Of a stretch of DNA of 50,770 nt, positions 41,293-50,139 are shown piece after piece; within the stretch, counting starts at the first letter, position 1; each line of letters starts with the position of its first letter. The translations under genes were made by a program, and so were the position numbers. The stretch is from Propionibacteriaceae bacterium UBA5174 (lineage in GTDB: Bacteria; Actinomycetota; Actinomycetes; Propionibacteriales; Propionibacteriaceae), in the NCBI GenBank assembly GCA_002413345.1, contig DHWU01000045.1, forward strand, positions 68,582 through 119,351. The letters run 5' to 3'. The notes beneath the pieces were generated by a model that was given only the letters and a program-made list of their open reading frames with translations, was not told the origin of the DNA and ran no database searches.

Positions 41293-42153
41293 ATGATCAA
41301 ATCGAGTTTCCGCTCCGCCCAGGACGGGTTGGAGATCTTCACCTATGACTGGCCGACCAAAGGCGATGGTGCTGCGGTGGTTCAGATCGCCCACGGGCTG
41401 GCTGAGCACGCCCCTCGCTACGCCCGCCTGGCCGGCGCACTGAATGCCGCGGGCTACTACGTGGCTGGTAATGACCATCGCGGCCATGGCGCCACCATCA
41501 CCGACATTCCCGGTGATCTGGGAGCCGCGGGCTTCATTGGATTGTGGGAAGACGTTGCCCAATACGGCCAACAGCTTCGCGCTGCGCATCCGGGTAAGAA
41601 GTTGTTCTTGCTGGCCCACTCGATGGGGTCTTTCGCTGCGCAAAGCCTGCTGCCGAAGTACTCCCAGCTTTATGACGGCGTAGTGCTTTCGGGCACCACT
41701 GCGATCGATGTGATGGCCGCCAATATGGCCGAAGCGCCAGCCGCTGACCTGAGCGTCTTCAATGCTGCCTTCGAGTTTCGTACCGGCTATGAGTGGCTAT
41801 CGCGCGATGAAGCCGAAGTGGACGCCTACGTGGCCGATCCGCTGTGTGGCTTCGCGTTGCCGCCCGAAACCACGCCAGCGCTATTCGCCGACGGTGCCCG
41901 GCTGGCTGATCTGACTGAGTTGGGCAAGATTCGCCCCGAGCTGCAGATCCTCATCATTTCCGGATCCGAAGACCCGCTGGCGGGCGGTGGGCCATTGCCT
42001 GAACTGGTGGGCAGTCGTTATCGGGAGGCCGGGCTGACCGACGTCGCAGTGAAGGTGTATCCCGGTGCCCGCCACGAGGTCTACAACGAGACAAATCGCG
42101 ACGCTGTCACCGCCGACGTCATCTCTTGGCTGGACGCCTTGGTGGCCAGTTGA
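41293..42153 (+). CDS. Alpha/beta hydrolase (monoacylglycerol-lipase-like)
   Basis: 286 aa. Triad: S110 in LLAHSMGSF, D227 in SGSEDPLAG and H261 in GARHEVYNE. The oxyanion-hole stretch AHGLAEHAPRY is typical of the serine aminopeptidase S33/monoglyceride lipase-like group. No signal peptide is visible. Probably cleaves lysophospholipids or monoacylglycerols in the cytoplasm. Confidence 0.9.
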   Translation: MIKSSFRSAQDGLEIFTYDWPTKGDGAAVVQIAHGLAEHAPRYARLAGALNAAGYYVAGNDHRGHGATITDIPGDLGAAGFIGLWEDVAQYGQQLRAAHPGKKLFLLAHSMGSFAAQSLLPKYSQLYDGVVLSGTTAIDVMAANMAEAPAADLSVFNAAFEFRTGYEWLSRDEAEVDAYVADPLCGFALPPETTPALFADGARLADLTELGKIRPELQILIISGSEDPLAGGGPLPELVGSRYREAGLTDVAVKVYPGARHEVYNETNRDAVTADVISWLDALVAS

Positions 42154-42247
42154 TCTTGGTCAAGTTCGGGACCGCGAGACGGTATCCGCGCTGGGACGAT
42201 CACCCTGCGGTCCGAACCACCTTGGTTCATCTGGCAACCTTGAACCC

Positions 42248-43069
42248 ATGAGTGGCCTGTTCGGATACCGCCAGCACACCGATCCCTGGTTTCGGATCGG
42301 ACGTTTGGAAGTCGGCACGACGATGTTCGTGGTGCTGCTTTCAGTGGCGTTCATCGTGCCCTCGGTGGCGATTGCCAATCAGGGCTGGGTGAGGGCGACT
42401 TACTACCATCCGTCTTTGTTGGCTGACGGTCAGCTGTGGCGGCTATGCACCTGGCCGTTCGCCGAGGGACTGAGCATCTGGAGCGCGCTGGCTGTGTTCA
42501 TGCTCTGGTATTTCGGCACCATGCTGGAAGGCCAAATCGGACGCAACGCGATGGCCCGGCTATTGATCGGCATCTGGGCGACCTCGACCATCACCTATTC
42601 ATTGGCCGCCTACCTGCTCCCAGCCACGGCGCTGTACGGGGTTGGCACGATCGAATTCATGCTGGTGCTGATCTGGATCGGCGAATACCCCACCGCGCGG
42701 TTCGTGTTCAATATTCCGGCTTGGGTATTTGGCGCGGTGATTTTGGCGTTGTCCCTACTTCAACCGCTCGGCGTCGGGGACTATGCGTCCCCACTCGCCT
42801 TGTTGCTCGCCCTAGTGCCGGTCGCGATCATTGCGCGCACCACCGGCCTACTGTCGACCCACTCCTGGATTCCTGGGGCTCCCCGAACGCGCAAACCGAA
42901 GGCGCCGAAAGTACCCCGGGCCGAGGCGAAGCAAGCTGAGCGGCGGGCCTCCGATCGGCAACGGCTGGATGAGCTACTCGATCAGATCAACGACCAGGGC
43001 ATTCACAGCCTCACCGAAGGCCAACGCAAGGAACTGAAGAAGCTCAGCGATCGGCGTCGCAATAGCTGA
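42248..43069 (+). CDS. Rhomboid-like membrane protein lacking the catalytic motif
   Basis: 273 aa. About six membrane segments in rhomboid order (GQLWRLCTWPFAEG loop after the first, then segments to residue 200). The Gly-x-Ser-Gly of active rhomboids should lie in the fourth segment; here GVGTIEF is seen and no serine. The cytoplasmic tail (RLDELLDQINDQGIHSLTEG, then QRKELKKLS) matches the short C-terminal module found on some bacterial rhomboid-family proteins. A longer open frame upstream is discarded because MSGLFGYRQ is at the membrane-proximal start. Probably a pseudoprotease that binds membrane proteins. Confidence 0.75.
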   Translation: MSGLFGYRQHTDPWFRIGRLEVGTTMFVVLLSVAFIVPSVAIANQGWVRATYYHPSLLADGQLWRLCTWPFAEGLSIWSALAVFMLWYFGTMLEGQIGRNAMARLLIGIWATSTITYSLAAYLLPATALYGVGTIEFMLVLIWIGEYPTARFVFNIPAWVFGAVILALSLLQPLGVGDYASPLALLLALVPVAIIARTTGLLSTHSWIPGAPRTRKPKAPKVPRAEAKQAERRASDRQRLDELLDQINDQGIHSLTEGQRKELKKLSDRRRNS

Positions 43070-43096
43070 GGATCTCAGCTTTGCCCGCTGCCGGAA

Positions 43097-43768
43097 TCAG
43101 CGGGTCAACTGGTGGCGAGCAACAAACTCCCGCTTCACATAGGACGCCAGCCCGTAAGTCAGCCAGCCGTCAACAGCCGCACCAACCCCGCCACCAACCA
43201 GAGGAATCCGCCGCAAGACGATTACGGCGAGGTGTTTCCCACCCAATCGGGAGCCCATCGAGGCCATCACTCGTTCGCTGATCTCCCGTTCTAGCCGCGG
43301 ATCAAATGTCGGCGCGGTAGCCACCGCCAACGGTGAAGTTGGCAGCTTGCCAGCCTCAATCAGCTTGCGCACTTGATCATCCCCAAGCAGCGCCAAAGTG
43401 ATCGCGGCGCGAACTCGTGGGTCTTCGACGTCATAGCCACGCAGATGAGCAATGGCGGCAACCATGCGCACCCCCACCGCCGCCATCCCCGCAATATTGG
43501 CTGGCAGCCCAATCGGCAAGGTAATCAACCCGCCCACACTGGTCAGGAATCCTTGAGCCGAGGCGAGGCTGATGTGCTGGGTAACCACGTTGTCGATCGC
43601 CGCTTCTCGGTCCCCGCGGGACTGCAACGCCCGTGCCCCCACAACCTTCGCGCCTGGGAAAGCGTCATTGCCGTAAATGGCGAAATCAACGACGCTGCGC
43701 AGCATGCCGCCCGCCACCTCTGGGGTACGCCGCACTACCTGCTTGCCGATATCGGCTGCATTCGCCAT
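43097..43768 (-). CDS. EcsC-family protein
   Basis: 223 aa. Two hydrophobic helix pairs: GGLITLPIGLPANIAGMAAVGVRM (in two blocks, residues 85-108) and IPLVGGGVGAAVDGWLTYGL near the C-terminus, with a conserved block RVMASMGSRLGGKH. It matches the EcsC-like family, peripheral or integral membrane proteins of unclear function. ATG 43768 has a GAGGGTGG site; longer open frames upstream are not used. Convergent with the rhomboid-like gene and divergent from aat. Confidence 0.72.
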   Translation of the reverse strand: MANAADIGKQVVRRTPEVAGGMLRSVVDFAIYGNDAFPGAKVVGARALQSRGDREAAIDNVVTQHISLASAQGFLTSVGGLITLPIGLPANIAGMAAVGVRMVAAIAHLRGYDVEDPRVRAAITLALLGDDQVRKLIEAGKLPTSPLAVATAPTFDPRLEREISERVMASMGSRLGGKHLAVIVLRRIPLVGGGVGAAVDGWLTYGLASYVKREFVARHQLTR

Positions 43769-43898
43769 CTGCCACCCTCGTTCACTTGATGGGATAAGCC
43801 TAGGCGAGCTGGCAATGCCTGACTTCGGCCACAACCCCCGAGCGTTCCCCGAGCGATCCCTCACCGGAAGCGTCAGCGGGGTAGGGCAGAATCGGGCC

Positions 43899-44582
43899 AT
43901 GACGCGACTGAATATGTTTGGGCCTCCCGCGGATTGGCCCGAACAGGATCTGATCGCGTTTTCCACCACCATCGACCCCCGGTTGGTATTGGACGCCTAC
44001 CGAGGCGGGGTATTTCCGATGCCCTTGGAGCAGTCGGGTTTCGAACAGACCGGCTGGTGGTCACCAATTCGGCGCGGCGTGCTGCCCTTGGACGCCCTGC
44101 GAATCACCCGGTCGCTACGCCAATCAGCCAGGCGCTACACCACCACCATCGACACCGCCTTCCCCAAGGTGTTGGAAGCCTGCGCTGATCCTTGCCGTCC
44201 ATATGGGTGGATCGACGCCGAGATTCGGCGGGTCTACACCGATCTATTCAACTCCGGCTGGTGTCACTCGGTGGAGGTCTGGGACACCGAGGGTCGCCTG
44301 GTGGGCGGTCTCTACGGTCTCGCTCAAGGCGGCCTATTCGCCGGGGAGTCGATGTTTCACGATGAACGCCACGGCCGCGACGCTTCGAAGGTGGCGCTGC
44401 TGCGCCTGGTCGAATTCCTCAGCGACGATTACGCCGAAGACCGGATCATCGACACTCAATGGCAGACCCCACACCTGGCAAGTCTTGGAGTAATCGAAAT
44501 CGATCGCGCTGAATACCTCGACCTCTTGGACGAAGCACTTACTGTGCCTGAACCTGCTTGGCCAAAGCGCGTCGCCAGCTGA
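43899..44582 (+). CDS. aat: Leucyl/phenylalanyl-tRNA-protein transferase
   Basis: 227 aa. Adds Leu or Phe to N-terminal Arg or Lys for the N-degron pathway. Family motifs in order: YRGGVFPMP, WWSPIRRGVLPLDALRI, YGWIDAEIRRVYTDLF, GWCHSVEVWD, GGLYGLAQGGLFAGESMF, and IDTQWQTPHLASLG. ATG 43899 is used; the longer frame upstream lies antisense to the EcsC-like gene. Divergent from that gene with 130 bases between. Confidence 0.93.
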   Translation: MTRLNMFGPPADWPEQDLIAFSTTIDPRLVLDAYRGGVFPMPLEQSGFEQTGWWSPIRRGVLPLDALRITRSLRQSARRYTTTIDTAFPKVLEACADPCRPYGWIDAEIRRVYTDLFNSGWCHSVEVWDTEGRLVGGLYGLAQGGLFAGESMFHDERHGRDASKVALLRLVEFLSDDYAEDRIIDTQWQTPHLASLGVIEIDRAEYLDLLDEALTVPEPAWPKRVAS

Positions 44583-44708
44583 GTAGTCCACCCCTCAGGT
44601 TGGATTCGAGCCGGATTTGCCCGGTTGAACGCCAGGGGATACTGAATCAGCGGAATCTTCAGAGAATCGATACCCTCTACAGTGGTCAAGATCAGCGGGA
44701 GGGGCATA

Positions 44709-46298
44709 GTGGCGCGAACACGTCCTGAGCGTCGCCGTCTTCCCGGGATCCAGTTGCCAGACTGGACGTCGAGTCATCGGGTGGGCGTGGCAATGATCGT
44801 CGCCGCCACCGTGGTTACCGTCGCGGTTGCAGCGAGTGGCCCGTCGGCGGTGACGCTGAAGCTGGGTCGCCGTGACAACTTCTTGCCACCTTGGTATGTC
44901 CCGGTCAACTGGATCTCCCTGGGCGAGTGGGTGGTCGTACCAGCGTTGTGGGCGATGTTGGTGATTGGCTCACTTGGGCTATGGATCTCCTGGCGAGCGG
45001 TCAATGCGGGCTGGCGTCCGAACCCCCGCAAGCTGTTCGCGTTGGGCACCGGATTGAGCATTGCCTCGTCCTTGATTCCGCCGCTGACTTCGGCCGACGT
45101 GTTGATGTATGCCGCCTACGGTCGGCTTCAAGTCCTCGGCTTCAATCCTTACGACATCACCCCGGCGGAAAAGTTCCGCGAGTTGTTCGATCCAGTGCTG
45201 ATCTGGACTGAACGCCCATGGCAGGACACTCCCAGTGTCTACGGCCCGCTGGCCACCTGGTCCCAGTGGCTCGCCTCCAAGCTGGGCGGCGAGAACATGC
45301 ACGACACGGTGTTCTGGCTGCAGATGTTCACCTTGGTGTCGTTCCTTATCGCTGCGGCGATTGCGGTGAAACTCGCCCATGGCGACCCCAAACTACAAAC
45401 CCGAGCCGTCCTATTCACGGTGATGAATCCGCTGATGCTCTGGGGAGTGTTGGTGGGCGCCCACAATGAGGCGCTTAGCGTGGTGTTCGCCATTGCCGGA
45501 TTGTGGTTCTACCGCAAACACCCCTTCGTCGCCGGAATCGGGATCGGGCTAGCCGGGACGGTAAAGGTGTCAATGGTGTTTTACGGCCTCGCCATGGTGT
45601 GGGGGCTCCGGCGCGATCCTCGCCGTTTGGCTCAGCTCTGCGCTGGCGCCGCTGTTCCATTGGTGTTGGCCTACGGGGTGTGGATGCCTAACGCCTTGCT
45701 GGCTGCGCAGCGCAATACCGGATACATCTCGCCCGGAACTTGGGCCATTTCGTGGCTAACCCTGCTCAAGACCGTTCTGGACGACGTCACCGCGCGCCAG
45801 ATCGTTGCGGTCACTGGCTGGGTGCTGTTGGTGGTACTCGCCTGGATGCTGTCTCGGGTGCTGCCTTGGCGGTTGGTCCCCGGCGACCCCGACAACGAGG
45901 ACCCCCGGTTGGATCCGCTCACCATCGCTGTGCGCACCACCGTGGTGCTGTGTTCCGCTTGGCTGATCGCTTCCCCGTGGGCATTCAGCTGGTACGACCT
46001 AATCACCTGGATGCCACTTGGCCTGCTCTGGGCCTCTCGCCTGGACATGATCATGATGTGGCGCGGTGCTTGGCTTTCAGTGGCCTGGGTCACTGGCCGC
46101 GCACTGCAGTTTGGCGACCAGATGCATTTCGTAGAAAAGATCCTGCGCGAGCAGGTCAATGTTGCCGCCCAGATCGGCGTCCTCGTGGCAATCGTGTGGT
46201 GGTGGTGGAGCTGGGGTCATGAGCTACCCAAGCTGCCCCGAATCTCGTTCCACACCGCATCATCACCAGCCCAGACCGGCGCAACTCGAGCCGACTGA
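44709..46298 (+). CDS. MptB-like polyprenyl-phosphate-mannose alpha-1,6-mannosyltransferase
   Basis: 529 aa with about 12 membrane segments. Typical of GT-C enzymes of mycobacteria and corynebacteria (MptA/MptB) that build lipomannan on the outer face: an early acidic loop after the second or third segment (ADVLMYAAYGRLQVLGFNPY) and VYGPLATW are family-like. GTG 44709 is preceded by GGGAGGGG; a GTG 27 bases upstream is less likely. Substrate assignment (alpha-1,6 extension) follows the family, not direct evidence. Confidence 0.8.
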   Translation: MARTRPERRRLPGIQLPDWTSSHRVGVAMIVAATVVTVAVAASGPSAVTLKLGRRDNFLPPWYVPVNWISLGEWVVVPALWAMLVIGSLGLWISWRAVNAGWRPNPRKLFALGTGLSIASSLIPPLTSADVLMYAAYGRLQVLGFNPYDITPAEKFRELFDPVLIWTERPWQDTPSVYGPLATWSQWLASKLGGENMHDTVFWLQMFTLVSFLIAAAIAVKLAHGDPKLQTRAVLFTVMNPLMLWGVLVGAHNEALSVVFAIAGLWFYRKHPFVAGIGIGLAGTVKVSMVFYGLAMVWGLRRDPRRLAQLCAGAAVPLVLAYGVWMPNALLAAQRNTGYISPGTWAISWLTLLKTVLDDVTARQIVAVTGWVLLVVLAWMLSRVLPWRLVPGDPDNEDPRLDPLTIAVRTTVVLCSAWLIASPWAFSWYDLITWMPLGLLWASRLDMIMMWRGAWLSVAWVTGRALQFGDQMHFVEKILREQVNVAAQIGVLVAIVWWWWSWGHELPKLPRISFHTASSPAQTGATRAD

Positions 46299-46324
46299 CT
46301 CTGCCACTCCACTAGGCTGAACAG

Positions 46325-47230
46325 GTGCTCGGATACTTCGGACCTGCGGGAACCTTCACCCACCAAGCGCTGCTGAGCGTCTCGGACGCCCCAGCCGTCC
46401 CGTTCGGCACGGTTGCGCAAGCGTTGGACGCTGTCCGAAACGGTGAGATCGAAGCGGCGATGGTGCCCATCGAGAACTCGGTTGAGGGCGGGGTTTCGGC
46501 AACGCTAGACATCTTGGCCGCGGGCAAACAGCTGATGATCGCCAAAGAGGTCCTGCTGCCAGTCCAGTTCAACCTTTATGCACGCCCCGGCACCGCTTTG
46601 GGCTCAGTTCGTCGGGTACTGACCCACCCCCACTCAGCGGCTCAGACTCGGCATTGGATGATCGAACATCTGCCTGAGGTGGCGATCACTGAGGGTGGCT
46701 CCAATGCTGCCGCGGCGCAGGAGGTTAGCGACCCCGACAGCAAATATGACGCTGCAATCTGTGGTGAAATCGCCGGCAAGATGTATGGCCTGACCCCGAT
46801 CGCTACCGCCATCGCGGACAATGCCGCAGCGGTTACTCGTTTTGTATTGGTCTCGTTGCCGACCGAGCCGCCGCTGCCAACCGGAGCAGATAAGACCACT
46901 CTGGTGGCCTACATGCACACCGACCATTCCGGTGCTTTGCTGGAAATTCTGGAACAGTTTGCTAGCCGCGGGGTGAACTTGACCCGGATCGAATCCCGAC
47001 CGACCAAGACCGGCCTGGGCAACTACTGCTTCAGCATCGATGCCGAAGGCCACCTGCACGATCCGCGTCTGGCCGAAACCCTTGAAGGCCTGCATCGCAT
47101 CTGCGCAGATGTGGTCTTCCTCGGCTCCTACCCCCGCGCCGACGGAGTACGTCCCGAAATCGCCCGCGGTTTCACCGACGAGGATTACGCCGCCTCCCGG
47201 GCTTGGTATGCCAGGCTGCTGCATCCGTGA
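46325..47230 (+). CDS. pheA: Prephenate dehydratase
   Basis: 301 aa. Converts prephenate to phenylpyruvate in phenylalanine synthesis. Dehydratase motifs: GYFGPAGTFTHQAL at the start, VPIENSVEGGV (residues 46-56), AAICGEIAGKMYGL and TRFVLVSL (the Thr-Arg-Phe active site). A C-terminal ACT domain (LVAYMHTDHSGALLEILEQF, NLTRIESRPTKTGLG) provides feedback control by phenylalanine. GTG start; no chorismate mutase domain, as in actinobacteria. Confidence 0.94.
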   Translation: MLGYFGPAGTFTHQALLSVSDAPAVPFGTVAQALDAVRNGEIEAAMVPIENSVEGGVSATLDILAAGKQLMIAKEVLLPVQFNLYARPGTALGSVRRVLTHPHSAAQTRHWMIEHLPEVAITEGGSNAAAAQEVSDPDSKYDAAICGEIAGKMYGLTPIATAIADNAAAVTRFVLVSLPTEPPLPTGADKTTLVAYMHTDHSGALLEILEQFASRGVNLTRIESRPTKTGLGNYCFSIDAEGHLHDPRLAETLEGLHRICADVVFLGSYPRADGVRPEIARGFTDEDYAASRAWYARLLHP

Positions 47231-47251
47231 TTCGAACCCGCCTGCCGCGAC

Positions 47252-47578
47252 TCAGCTAGCGGTATTGAGGTTCAATGCAACAACGCCAAGGACGATCAGG
47301 GCGATGCCGGCGACCTTAACTGGACTCATCGATTCGCCCAGCCACAGGTAGCCGACGATGGCGATCATCGCGGTGCCGGCGCCGGACCAAATGGCGTAGG
47401 CCATCGAGACGTCCATCTTCTTCACCACGATGGTGAGCAGCCAGATAGCAAACAGATAGCCAGCCGCAACCACGGCCGTCCAGCCAGGATTAGTGAAGCC
47501 CTCCGCCTTCGGAAGCAGGGCCGAGGCACCCACTTCTACCAGGATCGCAAGCGTAAGCAGTGCGAGCGCGATGGGCAT
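47252..47578 (-). CDS. SMR-family small multidrug transporter
   Basis: 108 aa, four membrane segments. The key glutamate E15 in LAILVEVGASA and the SMR pattern (NPGWTAVVAAGYLFAIWLL, YAIWSGAGTAMIAIVGYLWL, GIALIVLGVVALNL) match EmrE/QacE-like proton-drug antiporters, which work as dimers. ATG 47578 has an AAGGAG site. Divergent from a TetR gene with two palindromic operators between, so probably induced by its substrate. Confidence 0.94.
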   Translation of the reverse strand: MPIALALLTLAILVEVGASALLPKAEGFTNPGWTAVVAAGYLFAIWLLTIVVKKMDVSMAYAIWSGAGTAMIAIVGYLWLGESMSPVKVAGIALIVLGVVALNLNTAS

Positions 47579-47598
47579 GTCAGATTCTCCTTGGTCTT

Positions 47599-47642
47599 AT
47601 GTAGCGCCTGCTACATAGGTCAAACTGTAGCAGGCGCTACAC
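47599..47642. promoter_or_regulatory. Twin palindromic operators between SMR and TetR genes
   Basis: Site 1 is TGTAGCGCCTGCTACA at 47600-47615 (arms extend to 47599/47616) and site 2 is TGTAGCAGGCGCTACA at 47626-47641. Each is a palindrome with a 4-base centre, and the two are reverse complements of each other, spaced 26 bases apart. A TetR dimer pair could cover both divergent promoters. Confidence 0.87.
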
Positions 47643-47652
47643 TGAGTGCGAA

Positions 47653-48204
47653 ATGAGCAACAGGCGAGACATCCTCATCGAGCAGGCCACCGACTGGGCG
47701 CTGGAACACGGCCTGGTGGGCTTGAGTCTGCGGCCAATGGCTGCCGCAATCGGCACCAGCGATCGGATGCTGATCTATCACCTGGGTAGCAAAGAGCAGC
47801 TGATCGTCGAAATCCTTCGTTGCTCTACCGCGCGTTCGGCCCGCGAGCTTCACTCGCTCCCTGCCTCAGCGTCACCGCGTCAGGCGGTGTTCGATCAATG
47901 GCGACTCCGCACGACCAAACACCAGTCCCAATGCGAGCGGCTTTACGTTGAAGCCTCCATCCTTGGCTTGTTCGGCGAGCAGCCCTACGTTGACGAAGTG
48001 TCCGCGATGGTCTTGGTGTGGCTGGAAGCGGTGCGCCAACACCTGGTGAGTTCTGGGGTGACTGATCAGCGAAGCCTCGAAATCGCGGAGTTGGTTGAAG
48101 CCGCCTTCATGGGTTTCGAGCTCGATCGACCTCTCGGAGCTGAGGAGCCCGTCGGGCTTGCCGCCCTGGCGCAGGCTGTGGACCTGCTCGCCCACGCCGA
48201 CTGA
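47653..48204 (+). CDS. TetR-family regulator of the SMR transporter
   Basis: 183 aa. The helix-turn-helix is visible near residues 6-50 (LIEQATDWALEHGLVGLSLR, MAAAIGTSDRMLIYHLGSKEQL). The C-terminal domain is divergent. It starts 11 bases downstream of operator site 2, so it probably represses itself. No strong ribosome binding site is seen. Confidence 0.9.
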   Translation: MSNRRDILIEQATDWALEHGLVGLSLRPMAAAIGTSDRMLIYHLGSKEQLIVEILRCSTARSARELHSLPASASPRQAVFDQWRLRTTKHQSQCERLYVEASILGLFGEQPYVDEVSAMVLVWLEAVRQHLVSSGVTDQRSLEIAELVEAAFMGFELDRPLGAEEPVGLAALAQAVDLLAHAD

Positions 48205-48344
48205 CTATTGGACGGACGCGCCAAGCGCAGGAAGCTAGACCGTTCCTGTTGACCGAGCTCGTCGAAGCCCAAACCTTCGTCACCCTTCGCCAAGCTCCGG
48301 GAACTGAAAGGCTAAACGCAGGGAACCCGGGACCCAACAATGGG

Positions 48345-48387
48345 TCAGGAATGCGTAAAGATCGATCAGGGACGCGTCAGGAACCGC
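48345..48387 (+). promoter_or_regulatory. Phased direct repeats upstream of kdpF, probable KdpE boxes
   Basis: TCAGGAATGCG, TCAGGGACGCG and TCAGGAACCGC begin at 48345, 48366 and 48377, that is 21 and 11 bases apart (two and one helical turns). Spacing of direct repeats by about 11 bases is typical of OmpR/PhoB-type regulators such as KdpE. The first gene of the operon starts 34 bases later. No kdpDE genes are in the window. Confidence 0.6.
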
Positions 48388-48420
48388 CCACGGACACCAC
48401 AGTGAGAGCACTGTAACGGT

Positions 48421-48507
48421 GTGATCGAAGATTTCGTGGCGGCCGCGATCGGTGTGGCCTTGCTGGTCTACCTCGGCTATGCCCTAGTTCATCCGGAACG
48501 GTTCTGA
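48421..48507 (+). CDS. kdpF: KdpF small membrane subunit
   Basis: 28 aa single-span protein (VIEDFVAAAIGVALLVYLGY, then ALVHPERF) that stabilises the KdpFABC potassium pump. The C-terminal pattern with P-E-R-F is the family hallmark. GTG start at 48421; the stop is directly followed by the kdpA start. Too short for routine gene finders but convincing from position and sequence. Confidence 0.93.
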   Translation: MIEDFVAAAIGVALLVYLGYALVHPERF

Positions 48508-48510
48508 GTG

Positions 48511-50139
48511 ATGACACCTGCACTTTCGGGCGGCCTGGCCATCCTGACCATTGGCGCTGTGCTAGCCGTCATCCATGTGCCCCTGGGGCGCTGGCTCCAC
48601 CGGGTATTCACCTCACCCCACCACACTCGCCTCGAACGGCTTGTCTACCGCTTAGTCGGGGTGAACCCAGAAGTTGAGCAGCGCTGGTCGGTGTATCTGC
48701 TGGCGGTATTGGCGTTCTCGCTTGTTTCAATCATCGGGCTGTGGCTGCTGATCGTGCTGCAGGGATACCTTCCGTTCTCGCAGGGACGCTCGATGAACAT
48801 CGACACCGCGCTCAACACCGCAGTCTCCTTCGTCACCAACACCAACTGGCAGTCCTACTCTGGCGAGGCCGGTGCGGGCTACCTCGTGCAGGCCGTCGGC
48901 CTGACGGTGCAGAACTTCCTTTCCGCTGGAGTCGGGCTGGCCGTGGCCATCGCGGTGGTTCGCGGCCTGGCTCGGGAGGGCACCGATCGACTCGGCAACT
49001 TCTGGGTCGACCTGGTCCGCGGGACGCTACGAGTGCTGCTTCCACTGGCCGCCGTGGCCGCGATCGTGCTGGTCGCTGGCGGCGTGATCCAGAACCTCAC
49101 CGCACCGACCACGATCACCTCATTGGCTGGTGGCGATCAGGTGATTCAAGGCGGTTTGGTGGCTAGCCAAGAGGCGATCAAGGAACTGGGCACCAACGGT
49201 GGCGGCTTTTTCAACGCCAACTCCGCTCACCCCTTCGAAAACCCGAGTGGCTGGACAAATCTGTTCGAGATCCTGTTGCTGCTGGCCATCCCTAGCGCAC
49301 TGCCCTACACCTACGGTCGGATGGTTGGTGACCGGCGCCAGGGTCGGGCGATGGTCTCAGTGATGGCCGTGCTGGGCTTTGGTGCGATGGCCATCATGGT
49401 GGGGCTGGAATCGGGCGGCAGCATGGAGGGCAAGGAGCAACGCTTCGGGCCAATCTGGTCAGCGATCTTCGCCTCTGCAACCACCAGCACCTCCACCGGT
49501 GCAGTGAACTCAATGCATGAGTCCCTCCAGCCGCTGGCTGGCGGGGTCGCGTTGTTGAACATGATGCTCGGTGAACTCTCCCCAGGCGGGGTGGGCACCG
49601 GCCTGTATTCGATGCTGGTGATGGTCGTGCTCGCGGTCTTCATCTCCGGACTGATGGTGGGACGCACGCCGGAATTCTTGGGTAAACCCATCGGCAGCCG
49701 CGAGGTCACCCTGGCTGCGCTAGCAATGTTGATCACCCCAACCCTGGTGCTACTGGGCACCGGAGTGGCGCTGTTGCTGCCAGCCTCGGCCGGGGCACTT
49801 TCCACCACCGGGCCGCACGGGCTCTCCGAGCTGCTCTACGCGTTCACCTCCGCGGCCAACAACAACGGCTCGGCCTTCGCTGGGCTGTCTGCTGACCAAC
49901 CGTTCCTCAACCTGGCGCTTGCCTTCTGCATGCTGCTCGGACGGTTCGTACCGATCGCGGCGATGCTCGCTCTGGCTGGCGGTCTGGCTCGCCAAAAACG
50001 CCGGCCGATTACCGCTGGCACGATGCCCACCCACACCGCCGGCTTCGCCGGACTACTGATCGCGGTGATCCTGATCTTGGCTGGCCTGACCTACTTCCCA
50101 TCGCTGGCGCTCGGTTCGATCGCGGAGGCACTGTCATGA
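48511..50139 (+). CDS. kdpA: Potassium-transporting ATPase subunit A
   Basis: 542 aa, about ten membrane segments. Channel-like subunit binding K+ in the selectivity filter; four P-loop-like segments are present (FVTNTNWQSYSGEAGAGYL, GTNGGGFFNANSAHPFENP, SATTSTSTGAVNSMH-like ATTSTSTGAVNSMHESL, AANNNGSAFAGLS). The ATG at 48511 is preferred, with a GTG at 48508 directly upstream. The stop overlaps the kdpB start (ATGA). Confidence 0.95.
   Translation: MTPALSGGLAILTIGAVLAVIHVPLGRWLHRVFTSPHHTRLERLVYRLVGVNPEVEQRWSVYLLAVLAFSLVSIIGLWLLIVLQGYLPFSQGRSMNIDTALNTAVSFVTNTNWQSYSGEAGAGYLVQAVGLTVQNFLSAGVGLAVAIAVVRGLAREGTDRLGNFWVDLVRGTLRVLLPLAAVAAIVLVAGGVIQNLTAPTTITSLAGGDQVIQGGLVASQEAIKELGTNGGGFFNANSAHPFENPSGWTNLFEILLLLAIPSALPYTYGRMVGDRRQGRAMVSVMAVLGFGAMAIMVGLESGGSMEGKEQRFGPIWSAIFASATTSTSTGAVNSMHESLQPLAGGVALLNMMLGELSPGGVGTGLYSMLVMVVLAVFISGLMVGRTPEFLGKPIGSREVTLAALAMLITPTLVLLGTGVALLLPASAGALSTTGPHGLSELLYAFTSAANNNGSAFAGLSADQPFLNLALAFCMLLGRFVPIAAMLALAGGLARQKRRPITAGTMPTHTAGFAGLLIAVILILAGLTYFPSLALGSIAEALS

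Noticed and set aside
43677..43898. Upstream extension of the aat open frame
   Set aside because: It runs antisense through the start of the EcsC-like gene; the family N-terminus begins at the ATG at 43899.
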